Part shown: one piece after another, positions 14,865 to 24,621 of the stretch
How the letters are laid out: the number at the start of each line of letters is the position of its first letter
Numbering within the stretch: position 1 is the first letter of the stretch
NCBI GenBank assembly: GCA_947172415.1
Contig: OX359196.1
Coordinates: 2,544,501-2,608,500 of the forward strand
DNA length: 64,000 nt
Source of the DNA: Chondrosia reniformis
Lineage: Eukaryota > Porifera > Demospongiae > Chondrillida > Chondrillidae
Direction of reading: 5' to 3'
Notes under the pieces: generated by a model
Databases searched by the model: none
Told to the model about the DNA's origin: nothing
Seen by the model: the letters and a program-made list of their open reading frames with translations, nothing else
Made by a program: the position numbers and the translations under genes

Positions 14865-16886
14865 CAACTAGTAAATACAACAAGTAGAGACAACTGGTAC
14901 ATAAAATTTGGTATATACTACCAGTACATACAACTATGTAGTACTTACAATTAGTACATACAACTAGTATATACAACTATTACATATAACTAGTTCATAC
15001 ATTAATTGCATACACTAGTATACACAACAAGTACATATATTTAACTATATACAACTAGTACATACAACTAGTAAATACAACAAGTAGAGACAACTGGTAC
15101 ATAAAATTTGGTATATACTACCAGTACATACAACTATGTAGTACTTACAACTAGTACTACAACTAGGACATAGTACTAGTAAATAAAACCTGTATATATA
15201 ACTAGTACATACAAATAATACATACAAATAGTCCATACAAGGAGTACATAAACCTAATCACTTCTATATAGAACTAGTACACACAACTGGTAACTGCAAC
15301 TAGTAAATATACTTAGTAGATACAAAAATTACACACACCTAGTACATTCAACTAGTACAAACAACTAGTACATATAACTAGTACATACAGCTAGTACATA
15401 CAACTAGTACATTAAATTAGTACATACAAAAATTACACACCACTAGTACATACAACTGGTACATATAAATACATACAACTAGTACATTCAACAAGTACAT
15501 ATGACTAGTACATACAAAGAGTACATAGAAATAGTACATACAACTAGTAACTACATCTAGTAAATATAACTAGTTCATACACAAATTTCACACAACTAGT
15601 ATATACAAGTAGTACATATGCTTACATACAACTAGTTCAAACAACTAGTACATACAACTAGTACATACAACTAGTACATATAACTAGTACATACAACAAT
15701 TTCACACAACTAGTATATATAACTAGTACATACAACAACTTCACACAACTAGTACATACAAGTAGTACATATAATTACATACAACTAGTTCAAACAACTA
15801 GTACATTCAACAATTTCACACAACTAGTACATACAACTAGTACATATAATAACTTAAAACTAGTACATTCAACTGGTACATATAACTAGTACATACAACA
15901 ATTTCACACAACTTGTATATATAACTAGTGCATACAACAATTTCACACAACTAGTACATACAACTAGTACATATTATTAATTAAAACTAGTATATACATT
16001 CAACTGGTATATACAATTAATAAATACAGATTGTTACTAGTACCTACACCTAGTACCCACAACTCCTTCATACAACTATTACATATAACTAGTACATACA
16101 ACAATTTCACACAACTTGTATATATAACTAGTGCATACAACAATTTCACACAACTAGTACATACAACTAGTACATATTATTAATTAAAACTAGTATATAC
16201 ATTCAACTGGTATATACAATTAATAAATACAGATTGTTACTAGTACCTACACCTAGTACCCACAACTCCTTCATACAACTATTACATATAACTAGTACAT
16301 GCAACTACGTACTAGTACTTACAACTATTACATACCATTAGTACATACAACTACTACATACAACTAGTGCATATATCTAGTTACTAGTACATACAACTAG
16401 TACATACAATTAGTAACTACAACTAGTAAATATAACTAGTTCATACACAAATTTCACACAACTAGTACATACAAGTAGTACATATAATTACATACAACTA
16501 GTTCAAACAACTAGTACATTCAACAATTTCACACAACTAGTACATACAACTAGTACATATAACAACTTAAAACTAGTACATTCAACTGGTATATATACTT
16601 AGTAAATACAGATTATTACTAGTACCTACACCTAGTACCTACAACTAGTTCATACAATTCTTACATTTAACTAGTATTTGCAACTACTTATTAGAACTTA
16701 TAACTAGTATATACTATTAGTATATACAACTACTACATACAACTAGTGCATATATCTAGTTACTAATACATACAACTAGTAAATACAACTAGTACATACA
16801 ACTAGTTCATATAACTAGTACATACAACGTAAAACTAGTAGATACCACCACTACATACAATTAGTACATACAACTAGTACATACAT
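14865..16886 (-). repeat. 13-bp satellite, reverse orientation
   Basis: Includes short higher-order duplications, for example 15,890-16,060 and 16,090-16,270, which are almost identical to each other. Confidence 0.95.
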
Positions 16887-17019
16887 ATCTTTGGGATGGT
16901 ACATCCTTTGACTTTTGAGCGTTTAAAAACGCAGTTGGTTTTTTCAATTCTTCGTCAAACGTTTCGACCCTGGGGGTCTTCCTCAGTGACTGATGGTTGA
17001 GTGGAAGAATTGCCTCTAT

Positions 17020-18677
17020 TTATAGATGATGTTTCCCGCCATTTCCACTTCCTGTCATGTGACCCTCAGCAGAATGAGAAAAACAGGAAGTATGAATATT
17101 AAATCCTCTCCAGGCTTGATGTAACACAATGCCTTGATCTAAATTCATTCTCACCTGACTCTTCTGGATCCTGATGGCTTCTTTGACCCTTCTCCTTTGC
17201 CAGTGGGTTTCCCTGTCTGTAATCTTGGCCTTGTCCCAAGCAATTGAGTGGCCAGTCTTGAGGGAGTGAACAGCTATACCGTTGCTCACATCCCCCATCC
17301 TGACTGCTCGCTTGTGTTCTGCCAATCTCACTTTCAGGGTCCTTCCAGTTTCACCAATGTAGACTGCAGAACACTCAGAGCAAGGAATTAGGTAAACTAC
17401 ACCCTTGATATCCATAGGTGGTTGTGGCTGTTTTGGGTTGGATAAAACGGTTCTCAGTGATCTCTGCTTGGAGAAAATGGTCTGGATACCCATTTTTCTA
17501 CAGCTTTTATCGATCATCTCACTGGGTCCCTTTATATATGGAATAAAGAGTTTGTGTTTACACTCATCCTCACTCCCCTTAGTCTGCCTTCTCCTGTTGA
17601 GCAGTCTGTGAGCCTCCCATTTAGGGTATCCATTAGCTTGAAGTACTCCTTCCAGGTGCTCCTTTTCTTTTTCCAAGCTACTGGAGTTTGGTCCACAAAT
17701 CTTTTCGGCTCTGTCTTTGAGACACAGTGCGATACCAGTTTTTACCCTAGGGTGGTGATGAGAGGTAAAGTGAAGGTACCTGTCTGTGTGTGTTGGTTTC
17801 CTATACACAAATGTGTCCAAACTTCCCATGCACTTCTTTACTTGCACATCCAGGAAGGGTAAGGAACCATTGGTCTCCTTCTCCATGGTAAATTCGATGT
17901 TGCGATGTCTTCCATTGAGGAAACTCAAGAAGTCCTCCAGCTGCTCATCACCATGATTCCAGATGACAAATGTGTCATCCACATATCTCAACCACAACTT
18001 AGGCCTTATCACAGCAGCACGAAGAGCTTCTATTTCGAATTCCTCCATGAAGATGTTCGCTACCACCGGGGAGAGAGGAGATCCCATGGCTGCCCCTTCC
18101 TTCTGCTCAAAGAACTCATCACTGTACAGGAAGTACGTTGTCCTGAGACAGAGTTCTGTAAGATCCGCAATGGTGGATACATCCAAGGGTGTCCGTTGCT
18201 CCAAGTTAGGGTCCTGCGCAAGTCGTCTCCTGATGATCTCTAGAGATAGATCAATGGGTACTTTGGTAAATAGGCTCTTTACATCGAAACTGATCAACTT
18301 ATCTTCGGTGTTCACATCCATTCCCCTGATCTTCTCGACAAAGTCATGAGAATTCCGCACAAAGTGAGAAGTTTTTCCCCATAGTGGTGACAATACCCCT
18401 GCCAGGTACCTGGAAAGGTTGTAGGTAGGGGAATTAATGGAGGAAACAATTGGTCTCAAGGGTACACTTGCCTTGTGGATTTTTGGTAATCCGTAGAGCT
18501 GAGGTGTGGAGCTGTTTTGGTTCTGAACCTTCTTCCTCAGATCAGAGGGGAGTTTGCCTTTTTTCTCAAGTGACCTTAGAACTTCAGTTACCTTCCGTTC
18601 TATCTTCATTGTGGGGTTTCTCTTAATGGCTTGATAACTCGTATCATCCAAGAGTGCCCTTATCTTCTGGTGAAGAC
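17020..18677 (-). CDS. Penelope-like reverse transcriptase/GIY-YIG endonuclease, 5'-truncated (left arm)
   Basis: About 550 codons without a stop. Visible family hallmarks in order: the sequence LLDDTSYQAIKRNPT near the start, GLPKIHK (typical of Penelope-like RTs), the FDVKSLFTKVP block (motif A, catalytic Asp), GAAMGSPLSPVVANIF (motif B), YVDDTFVIW (motif C, two catalytic Asp), then a C-terminal GIY-YIG endonuclease with VVYLIPC..C, AVYIGETGR and a later H...H pair consistent with the CCHH zinc-binding form. Full-length Penelope proteins have roughly 250 more N-terminal residues, which are missing. The open frame continues through the junction into the other copy, so an upstream ATG there is not a real start. 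It is probably not functional alone. Confidence 0.9.
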
Positions 18678-20291
18678 CAAGCCAATAAGAGAAACCCCAC
18701 AATGAAGATAGAACGGAAGGTAACTGAAGTTCTAAGGTCACTTGAGAAAAAAGGCAAACTCCCCTCTGATCTGAGGAAGAAGGTTCAGAACCAAAACAGC
18801 TCCACACCTCAGCTCTACGGATTACCAAAAATCCACAAGGCAAGTGTACCCTTGAGACCAATTGTTTCCTCCATTAATTCCCCTACCTACAACCTTTCCA
18901 GGTACCTGGCAGGGGTATTGTCACCACTATGGGGAAAAACTTCTCACTTTGTGCGGAATTCTCATGACTTTGTCGAGAAGATCAGGGGAATGGATGTGAA
19001 CACCGAAGATAAGTTGATCAGTTTCGATGTAAAGAGCCTATTTACCAAAGTACCCATTGATCTATCTCTAGAGATCATCAGGAGACGACTTGCGCAGGAC
19101 CCTAACTTGGAGCAACGGACACCCTTGGATGTATCCACCATTGCGGATCTTACAGAACTCTGTCTCAGGACAACGTACTTCCTGTACAGTGATGAGTTCT
19201 TTGAGCAGAAGGAAGGGGCAGCCATGGGATCTCCTCTCTCCCGGGTGGTAGCGAACATCTTCATGGAGGAATTCGAAATAGAAGCTCTTCGTGCTGCTGT
19301 GATAAGGCCTAAGTTGTGGTTGAGATATGTGGATGACACATTTGTCATCTGGAATCATGGTGACGAGCAGCTGGAGGACTTCTTGAGTTTCCTCAATGGA
19401 AGACATCGCAACATCGAATTTACCATGGAGAAGGAGACCAATGGTTCCTTACCCTTCCTGGATGTGCAAGTAAAGAAGTGCATGGGAAGTTTGGACACAT
19501 TTGTGTATAGGAAACCAACACACACAGACAGGTACCTTCACTTTACCTCTCATCACCACCCTAGGGTAAAAACTGGTATCGCACTGTGTCTCAAAGACAG
19601 AGCCGAAAAGATTTGTGGACCAAACTCCAGTAGCTTGGAAAAAGAAAAGGAGCACCTGGAAGGAGTACTTCAAGCTAATGGATACCCTAAATGGGAGGCT
19701 CACAGACTGCTCAACAGGAGAAGGCAGACTAAGGGGAGTGAGGATGAGTGTAAACACAAACTCTTTATTCCATATATAAAGGGACCCAGTGAGATGATCG
19801 ATAAAAGCTGTAGAAAAATGGGTATCCAGACCATTTTCTCCAAGCAGAGATCACTGAGAACCGTTTTATCCAACCCAAAACAGCCACAACCACCTATGGA
19901 TATCAAGGGTGTAGTTTACCTAATTCCTTGCTCTGAGTGTTCTGCAGTCTACATTGGTGAAACTGGAAGGACCCTGAAAGTGAGATTGGCAGAACACAAG
20001 CGAGCAGTCAGGATGGGGGATGTGAGCAACGGTATAGCTGTTCACTCCCTCAAGACTGGCCACTCAATTGCTTGGGACAAGGCCAAGATTACAGACAGGG
20101 AAACCCACTGGCAAAGGAGAAGGGTCAAAGAAGCCATCAGGATCCAGAAGAGTCAGGTGAGAATGAATTTAGATCAAGGCATTGTGTTACATCAAGCCTG
20201 GAGAGGATTTAATATTCATACTTCCTGTTTTTCTCATTCTGCTGAGGGTCACATGACAGGAAGTGGAAATGGCGGGAAAAATCCTCTATAA
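18678..20291 (+). CDS. Penelope-like reverse transcriptase/GIY-YIG endonuclease, 5'-truncated (right arm)
   Basis: Mirror-image copy, open for about 540 codons. In the frame starting at the in-frame ATG at 18,654, GLPKIHK lies near residues 56-62, YVDD at 225-228, and the GIY-YIG module begins about residue 419 (GVVYLIPC) with AVYIGETGR about 430. It is truncated within the N-terminal region at a slightly different point from the left arm; recognisable homology starts at AIKRNPTMK. It is one of two arms of the same insertion. The absence of stops and near identity to the other arm point to a recent event. An independent start codon and promoter are not evident. Confidence 0.9.
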   Translation, partial: QANKRNPTMKIERKVTEVLRSLEKKGKLPSDLRKKVQNQNSSTPQLYGLPKIHKASVPLRPIVSSINSPTYNLSRYLAGVLSPLWGKTSHFVRNSHDFVEKIRGMDVNTEDKLISFDVKSLFTKVPIDLSLEIIRRRLAQDPNLEQRTPLDVSTIADLTELCLRTTYFLYSDEFFEQKEGAAMGSPLSRVVANIFMEEFEIEALRAAVIRPKLWLRYVDDTFVIWNHGDEQLEDFLSFLNGRHRNIEFTMEKETNGSLPFLDVQVKKCMGSLDTFVYRKPTHTDRYLHFTSHHHPRVKTGIALCLKDRAEKICGPNSSSLEKEKEHLEGVLQANGYPKWEAHRLLNRRRQTKGSEDECKHKLFIPYIKGPSEMIDKSCRKMGIQTIFSKQRSLRTVLSNPKQPQPPMDIKGVVYLIPCSECSAVYIGETGRTLKVRLAEHKRAVRMGDVSNGIAVHSLKTGHSIAWDKAKITDRETHWQRRRVKEAIRIQKSQVRMNLDQGIVLHQAWRGFNIHTSCFSHSAEGHMTGSGNGGKNPL

Positions 20292-20455
20292 ATAGAGGCA
20301 ATTCTTCCACTCAACCATCAGTCACTGAGGAAGACCCCCAGGGTCGAAACGTTAGACCAAGAATTGAAAAAACCAACTGCGTTTTTAAACGCTCAAAAGT
20401 CGAAGGTTGTACCATCCCAAAGATAAGTTCGTCGCAGTTATAAGGAATCCTTATT

Positions 20456-20710
20456 CTAGTACATACATCTAGTACATACAACTAGTTCAAATAACCAATG
20501 CAAAAAACTACATACTAGAACACGTATACAACAAGTTCGTACAACTAGTACATAAAACTAGTACATTCAATTAGTACATAGAACTAGTACATACAACTAG
20601 TACATTCAAAGAGGACATACAAGTAGTACATACAACTAGTTACTACTACATACAACTAATACATACAACTAGTAACTACAAATGGTAATTAAAATTAGTA
20701 GATACAAAAA
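20456..20710 (-). repeat. 13-bp satellite, reverse orientation
   Basis: Short satellite interval between the Penelope pair and the next small element. Confidence 0.9.
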
Positions 20711-20922
20711 CAAAGAGTTGGAGTTTAAAAAACTTGTGGGGCCCTAGGCAACCCTGAGTAAACTCGAAATACTTGACTCGTTCTCATGGATATCCGGTAA
20801 ACTGATTTCAGATCGACTCTTGTTGGCCGTCAATTTTTGCACAAGCTTTATGTTACATCGTTTTAGTTAGGAAGGTTTTTAAGTCCATTTTGTTCGTTCA
20901 ATGTTCTACCCTAAGGAAGAGA
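20711..20922 (+). mobile_element. 5' part of a small palindromic-end element
   Basis: Matches the 5' portion of the copy at 41,168-41,534 (shared GATATCCGGT, GATCGACTCTTGTTGGCCGT, GTTTTTAAGTCCATTT). It begins with a palindromic GAGTTTAAAAAACTTG segment like that at 28,297. It stops abruptly in GGAAGAGA and continues as satellite, so the 3' half is missing. Non-coding. Confidence 0.65.
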
Positions 20923-21185
20923 GTACATACAACTAGTACATACAACTAGTAACTACAACTAGTAAATATAAGTAGTACATACAAACATTACACACAACTG
21001 GTACATACAAGTAATACATATAAACACATACAACTAGTTCAAACTACAAGTATATAAAACTAGTGAAAACAACTAGTACATACAGCTTATACCAAAAACT
21101 AGTACATAGAATAGGTACATACAACAAATACATACAACTAGTTATTTGTATGTACAACTAGTATTTACAAATAGTGCATAGAACT
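20923..21185 (-). repeat. 13-bp satellite, reverse orientation
   Basis: Satellite; part of it duplicates 10,800-11,130. Confidence 0.9.
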
Positions 21186-21896
21186 AGTAGAGATAAGTGG
21201 TTTCCGAGCCGGAAGGCGAGGCAAGTAATCTGGATGCCAGTCTCACCGTACGTGTGTATGTATGTATATATCTATATATATATATATATATATCTATATC
21301 CGTAGCATTTACATCACGACACCTCAGTTGTGCAATGTATATATATATATATATATATCCATAGCATTTACATCGCGACACCTTAGTTGCGCAAGAGGCA
21401 CGCGGACTCGGAACAACTTTGTCCGCTTTGTTCACACTAGAGACAGATCAAACCTGGCTAGCCACTTGCGCATACGTAGACTAGCCAGAAGGATTAGCGA
21501 AGGAATGTGTAAAAAGTTTACGCGTGATTGCCACGAGCGCATAAGGAGCTTATTGCCAGCAGTGGCTGCACATCGGCTCAGATCGTTGAGATATCGTTTC
21601 ACGCTGGGAATGCTTCCTCGCTGGACCTGTGTTTGTGTGTTTCCCGCAACTTCCTGGCGAAAAGGTTGCGACAGCCATTTTCTGCCCACGTCCGGTACGA
21701 AAAATCCCTCGTTACACGGGCACAAAAAAGCCAGCAGCTGTACAAGGGGGCGTATCTGTAGTCATCTGGCTTTGTGCGCTTAGTCTGTCTGGAATAGCAT
21801 TACATATGTGTGTTCTGATCACTCTTCAGGGCTACATATACACTTCAGACTGTCAGACCTCACAACGAGGCTTCTTCTGCACCTCAGTGTATGCCC
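21186..21896. other. Unclassified GC-richer insertion with (TA)n tracts
   Basis: About 0.7 kb with two TA-dinucleotide tracts (about 21,263-21,295 and 21,338-21,358), each followed by a near-identical 35-bp segment (AGCATTTACATC.CGACACC). Several frames are open for 75-170 codons on both strands, but they overlap each other and show no recognisable domain, so I do not call a gene. Confidence 0.4.
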
Positions 21897-23056
21897 TGGT
21901 ACATACAGCTAGAACATACAACTAGTCCCTACAACTAGTAAATACAGATTGTTACTAGTTCTTACACCTAGTATATACATCTGGTACATACAATTAATAT
22001 ATACAACTAGTACATCCAACAAGTACATATAACTAGTACATACAACAATTTCACACAAATAGTAAATACAACCAGTATATATAATTACTTACAACTAGTA
22101 CATACAACTATTACATATAACTAGTACATGCAAGTACTTACTAGTACTTACAACTAGTACATACAGCTACTCCATCCAACTCCTACAAATAACTAGTATA
22201 TAAAATAATTACAAACAACTAGTATATGTATACAACTATTACATATAACTACATACAACTAGTACATACAACTAGTACATACAACAAGAACCTACCTCCA
22301 GTTAATGGTACATACAACCAGAACATACCAGTAGTACCTATAACTACAAACAACTAGTACATAAACCTGGTATAAAAAAACTAGTACATAGAACTAGTAC
22401 ATACAACCAGTTCATACAACTAGTTACTAGTATATACAATTAGTACAGGCAACTTCTACATATAATTAGTACATAGAACAATTACATACAACTTTTACAT
22501 ACAACTAGTACATACAACTAGTCCATACTACTAGTACATACAACAAGTACATACAAGTAGTACATACAACTAGTTACTACTACATGCAACTAGTACATAC
22601 AACTAGTAATTACAACTAGTAACTACAACTAGTAAATATAAGTAATACATACAACAATTACACACAATTAGTACATACAATTAGTTCATATAACTAGTAC
22701 ATAAAAGTAGTACCTGCAACTAGTAAATATAACTAATACACACAAAAATTACACACAACTGGTACATACAAGTAATACATATAACTACATACAACTAGTT
22801 CAAACTACTAGTATATAAAACTAGTAAAAACAACTAGTACATACAGCTTATACAAAAAACTAGTAGACTAGTAACTAGACGATACAACCAGTTACTAGTA
22901 TGTACACCTAGGGTGTTGAACTATTACATTCAACAAGTACATACAACTAGCACATACAACCAGAACATTCAACTAGTACATACAACAAGTACATATATCT
23001 AGTTACTAGTACATATGAAAAATACACACAAGTAGTACATATAACTACATACAACT
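21897..23056 (-). repeat. 13-bp satellite, reverse orientation
   Basis: Resembles the block at 10,150-11,130. It ends at the duplicated target TACATACAACT of the next insertion. Confidence 0.95.
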
Positions 23057-23288
23057 ATCTTTGTAACGGTTCATCTTTTGACTTTGGGAGCGTCTAGAGA
23101 CGCAGTTTTTTCGATTGTTCCTTCTGCCAAACGTTTCGACCCTGGGGGTCTTCTTCAGTGACCCCCAGGGTCGAAACGTTTGGCAGAAAGAACAATCGAA
23201 AAAACTGTGTCTCTAGACGCTCCCAAAGTCGAAAGATGAACCGTTACAAAGATAAGTTCGCTGCAGTTAGAAGAAATCCTTATTCCAT
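23057..23288. mobile_element. Short head-to-head Penelope-like insertion
   Basis: A 232-bp palindromic insertion made of two Penelope 3' termini joined head to head within the GACCCCCAGGGTCGAAACG segment. It begins ATCTTTGTAACGG and ends with the one-sided tail CCTTATTCCAT. It is flanked by the 11-bp direct repeat TACATACAACT (23,046-23,056 and 23,289-23,299). Uninterrupted satellite copies at 4,770 and 29,815 region give the empty-site arrangement. Confidence 0.85.
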
Positions 23289-23853
23289 TACATACAACTA
23301 GTTCAAACAACTTGTAAATACAACTAGTATATTCTGATAGTTACTAGAACGTACAACTAGTACATACAATTAGTACATACACTAGTCCATACAGCTAGTA
23401 CATACAATTAGTATATATAACTAGTTCATACAACTACTTACTAGAACATATATACAACTAGTACATACAACTAGTACATGCAACTTGTACATACAACTAC
23501 TATATGAAACTAGTAACTACAACTAGTAAATATTACTAGTACATACAAAACTTGCACACAACTAGTACATACAAGTAGTACATATAACTACATTCAACTA
23601 GTTCAAACAAGTAATACATAAAACTAGTAAAAACAATTAGTACACAAAACTAGTGTATATAACTACACTAGTACTTACAACTAGTAAATACAGATTGCTA
23701 CTCCTTCATACACCTAGTACATACAACTAATACATACAACTAGTACATACAACTAGTAAATACAACTAACTACTAGTACATACTACTTGTACATAAAATT
23801 TGTACATTCAACTAGTACATACATCTAGTTCATAAAACTAGTATATATAACTA
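23289..23853 (-). repeat. 13-bp satellite, reverse orientation
   Basis: Satellite continuing the higher-order block interrupted at 23,057; near-identical to 29,400-29,650. Confidence 0.95.
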
Positions 23854-24621
23854 CAGTGGACTCTCCATTAACGGACTCTCCCAGTAACCATCAGTCGCTT
23901 TACAACGTCTTCTATGCAGTCACGGTTTCTCCCGCGCATGTCGTTAATACGTTTTAATCTCCCAAATGCGGACGCTCTCAATACCGTCCAACAGACGCTT
24001 TAAAGTTCCCGATTGCGAACATACATACTAAATTCTCTCTATGAACGGACACAAAGAACCAGTAAATCAATAAAAGTACCAGAAACGTCTCAAACAACAA
24101 GCAGGCTAGTTTAAATGGGTCAGAAGTTCCTTTGCACCCTGCATGCACGAAACATTTTGGTCCAGTTAGTGTGTAGCAGCAAGGAACCTCCAGACCCAAA
24201 CCCGCTCCACGATTGACTCGAGCATCAGTTATGGTTGCTATGATGGTGTTACACTCCCTTGCTAGAAATGGAGAAAACATTAGAGCAAGATTAGCAGGAA
24301 TTCGAACTCTTCCGACTATCTCGCCGTCCAGGCAAACAACCACAGCGAATCTGTCCTTTGGATTTAATGGTTCGCACTGCAGTTGAAGTACCTGCCCTTC
24401 AAAAGGTGTCCAAACAGCTTAATAAATATGATGTAAAAATAACTTACTTATTTTGTTCACTGTAGATTGGTGCTTTTGTGATTGTAGCACTTTCATTAAT
24501 GGATAGCAGTGTGTTAATTTGCTTATAATATGGTTTTCTAATACTTTCTGAGTTAAGGACATTTCCATACAAAGGACAAATGCTATCATCCCAGCCCATC
24601 CCTTGGATGGAGAGTCCACTG
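23854..24621. mobile_element. TA-flanked TIR element carrying a HIRAN gene remnant
   Basis: A 768-bp element with 15-bp terminal inverted repeats (CAGTGGACTCTCCAT ... ATGGAGAGTCCACTG) and TA on both sides (23,852-23,853; 24,622-24,623). The same satellite block without the insertion (AACTAGTGCATCCAAC near 11,478 and 29,660) shows that TA was duplicated on insertion. It contains no transposase, only a degraded HIRAN-domain reading frame on the minus strand. CAG/CTG termini and TA duplication place it with pogo/Tigger-type elements. Confidence 0.85.
23978..24406 (-). pseudogene. HIRAN-domain protein remnant
   Basis: The minus frame from about 24,406 reads WTPFEGQVLQLQCEPLNPKD, then an AVVVCLDGEIVGRVRIP segment and later VNRGAGLGLEVPC.Y.L.GPK. 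It aligns throughout with the intact HIRAN protein at 52,049-52,447 (WTPIAGEALVLKREPTN, VNRGAGYGLEVPC). HIRAN domains are known from HLTF, where they bind 3' single-stranded DNA ends. The N-terminal ~20 residues are missing and the C-terminus runs into unrelated sequence before the stop at 23,978, so it looks decayed; a small upstream intron cannot be excluded. Confidence 0.7.

Larger units (their letters stand above)
16887..20455. mobile_element. Head-to-head pair of Penelope-like elements
   Basis: A 3.57-kb inverted repeat. Two 5'-truncated Penelope-like copies face outward from a junction near 18,677. The arms are near identical; the proteins differ by a Pro/Arg after the SPLS motif and at the last residues. 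The insertion starts ATCTTTGGGATGG and ends in the one-sided tail CCTTATT. It is flanked by CTAGTACATACAT on both sides, but this target repeat equals the satellite period, so by itself it is weak. The same start and tail occur at 12,634 and 23,057, where the duplication is unambiguous. Confidence 0.9.

Noticed and set aside
17405-19906. Open frames of 68-128 codons antisense to the Penelope-like reverse transcriptases, present in both arms
   Set aside because: They mirror each other because the arms are inverted copies, lack recognisable domains, and are explained as shadows of the conserved RT/endonuclease frame.
21262-21783. A 173-codon plus-strand open frame
   Set aside because: It starts in a TA microsatellite, is overlapped by equally long frames on both strands, and shows no domain.
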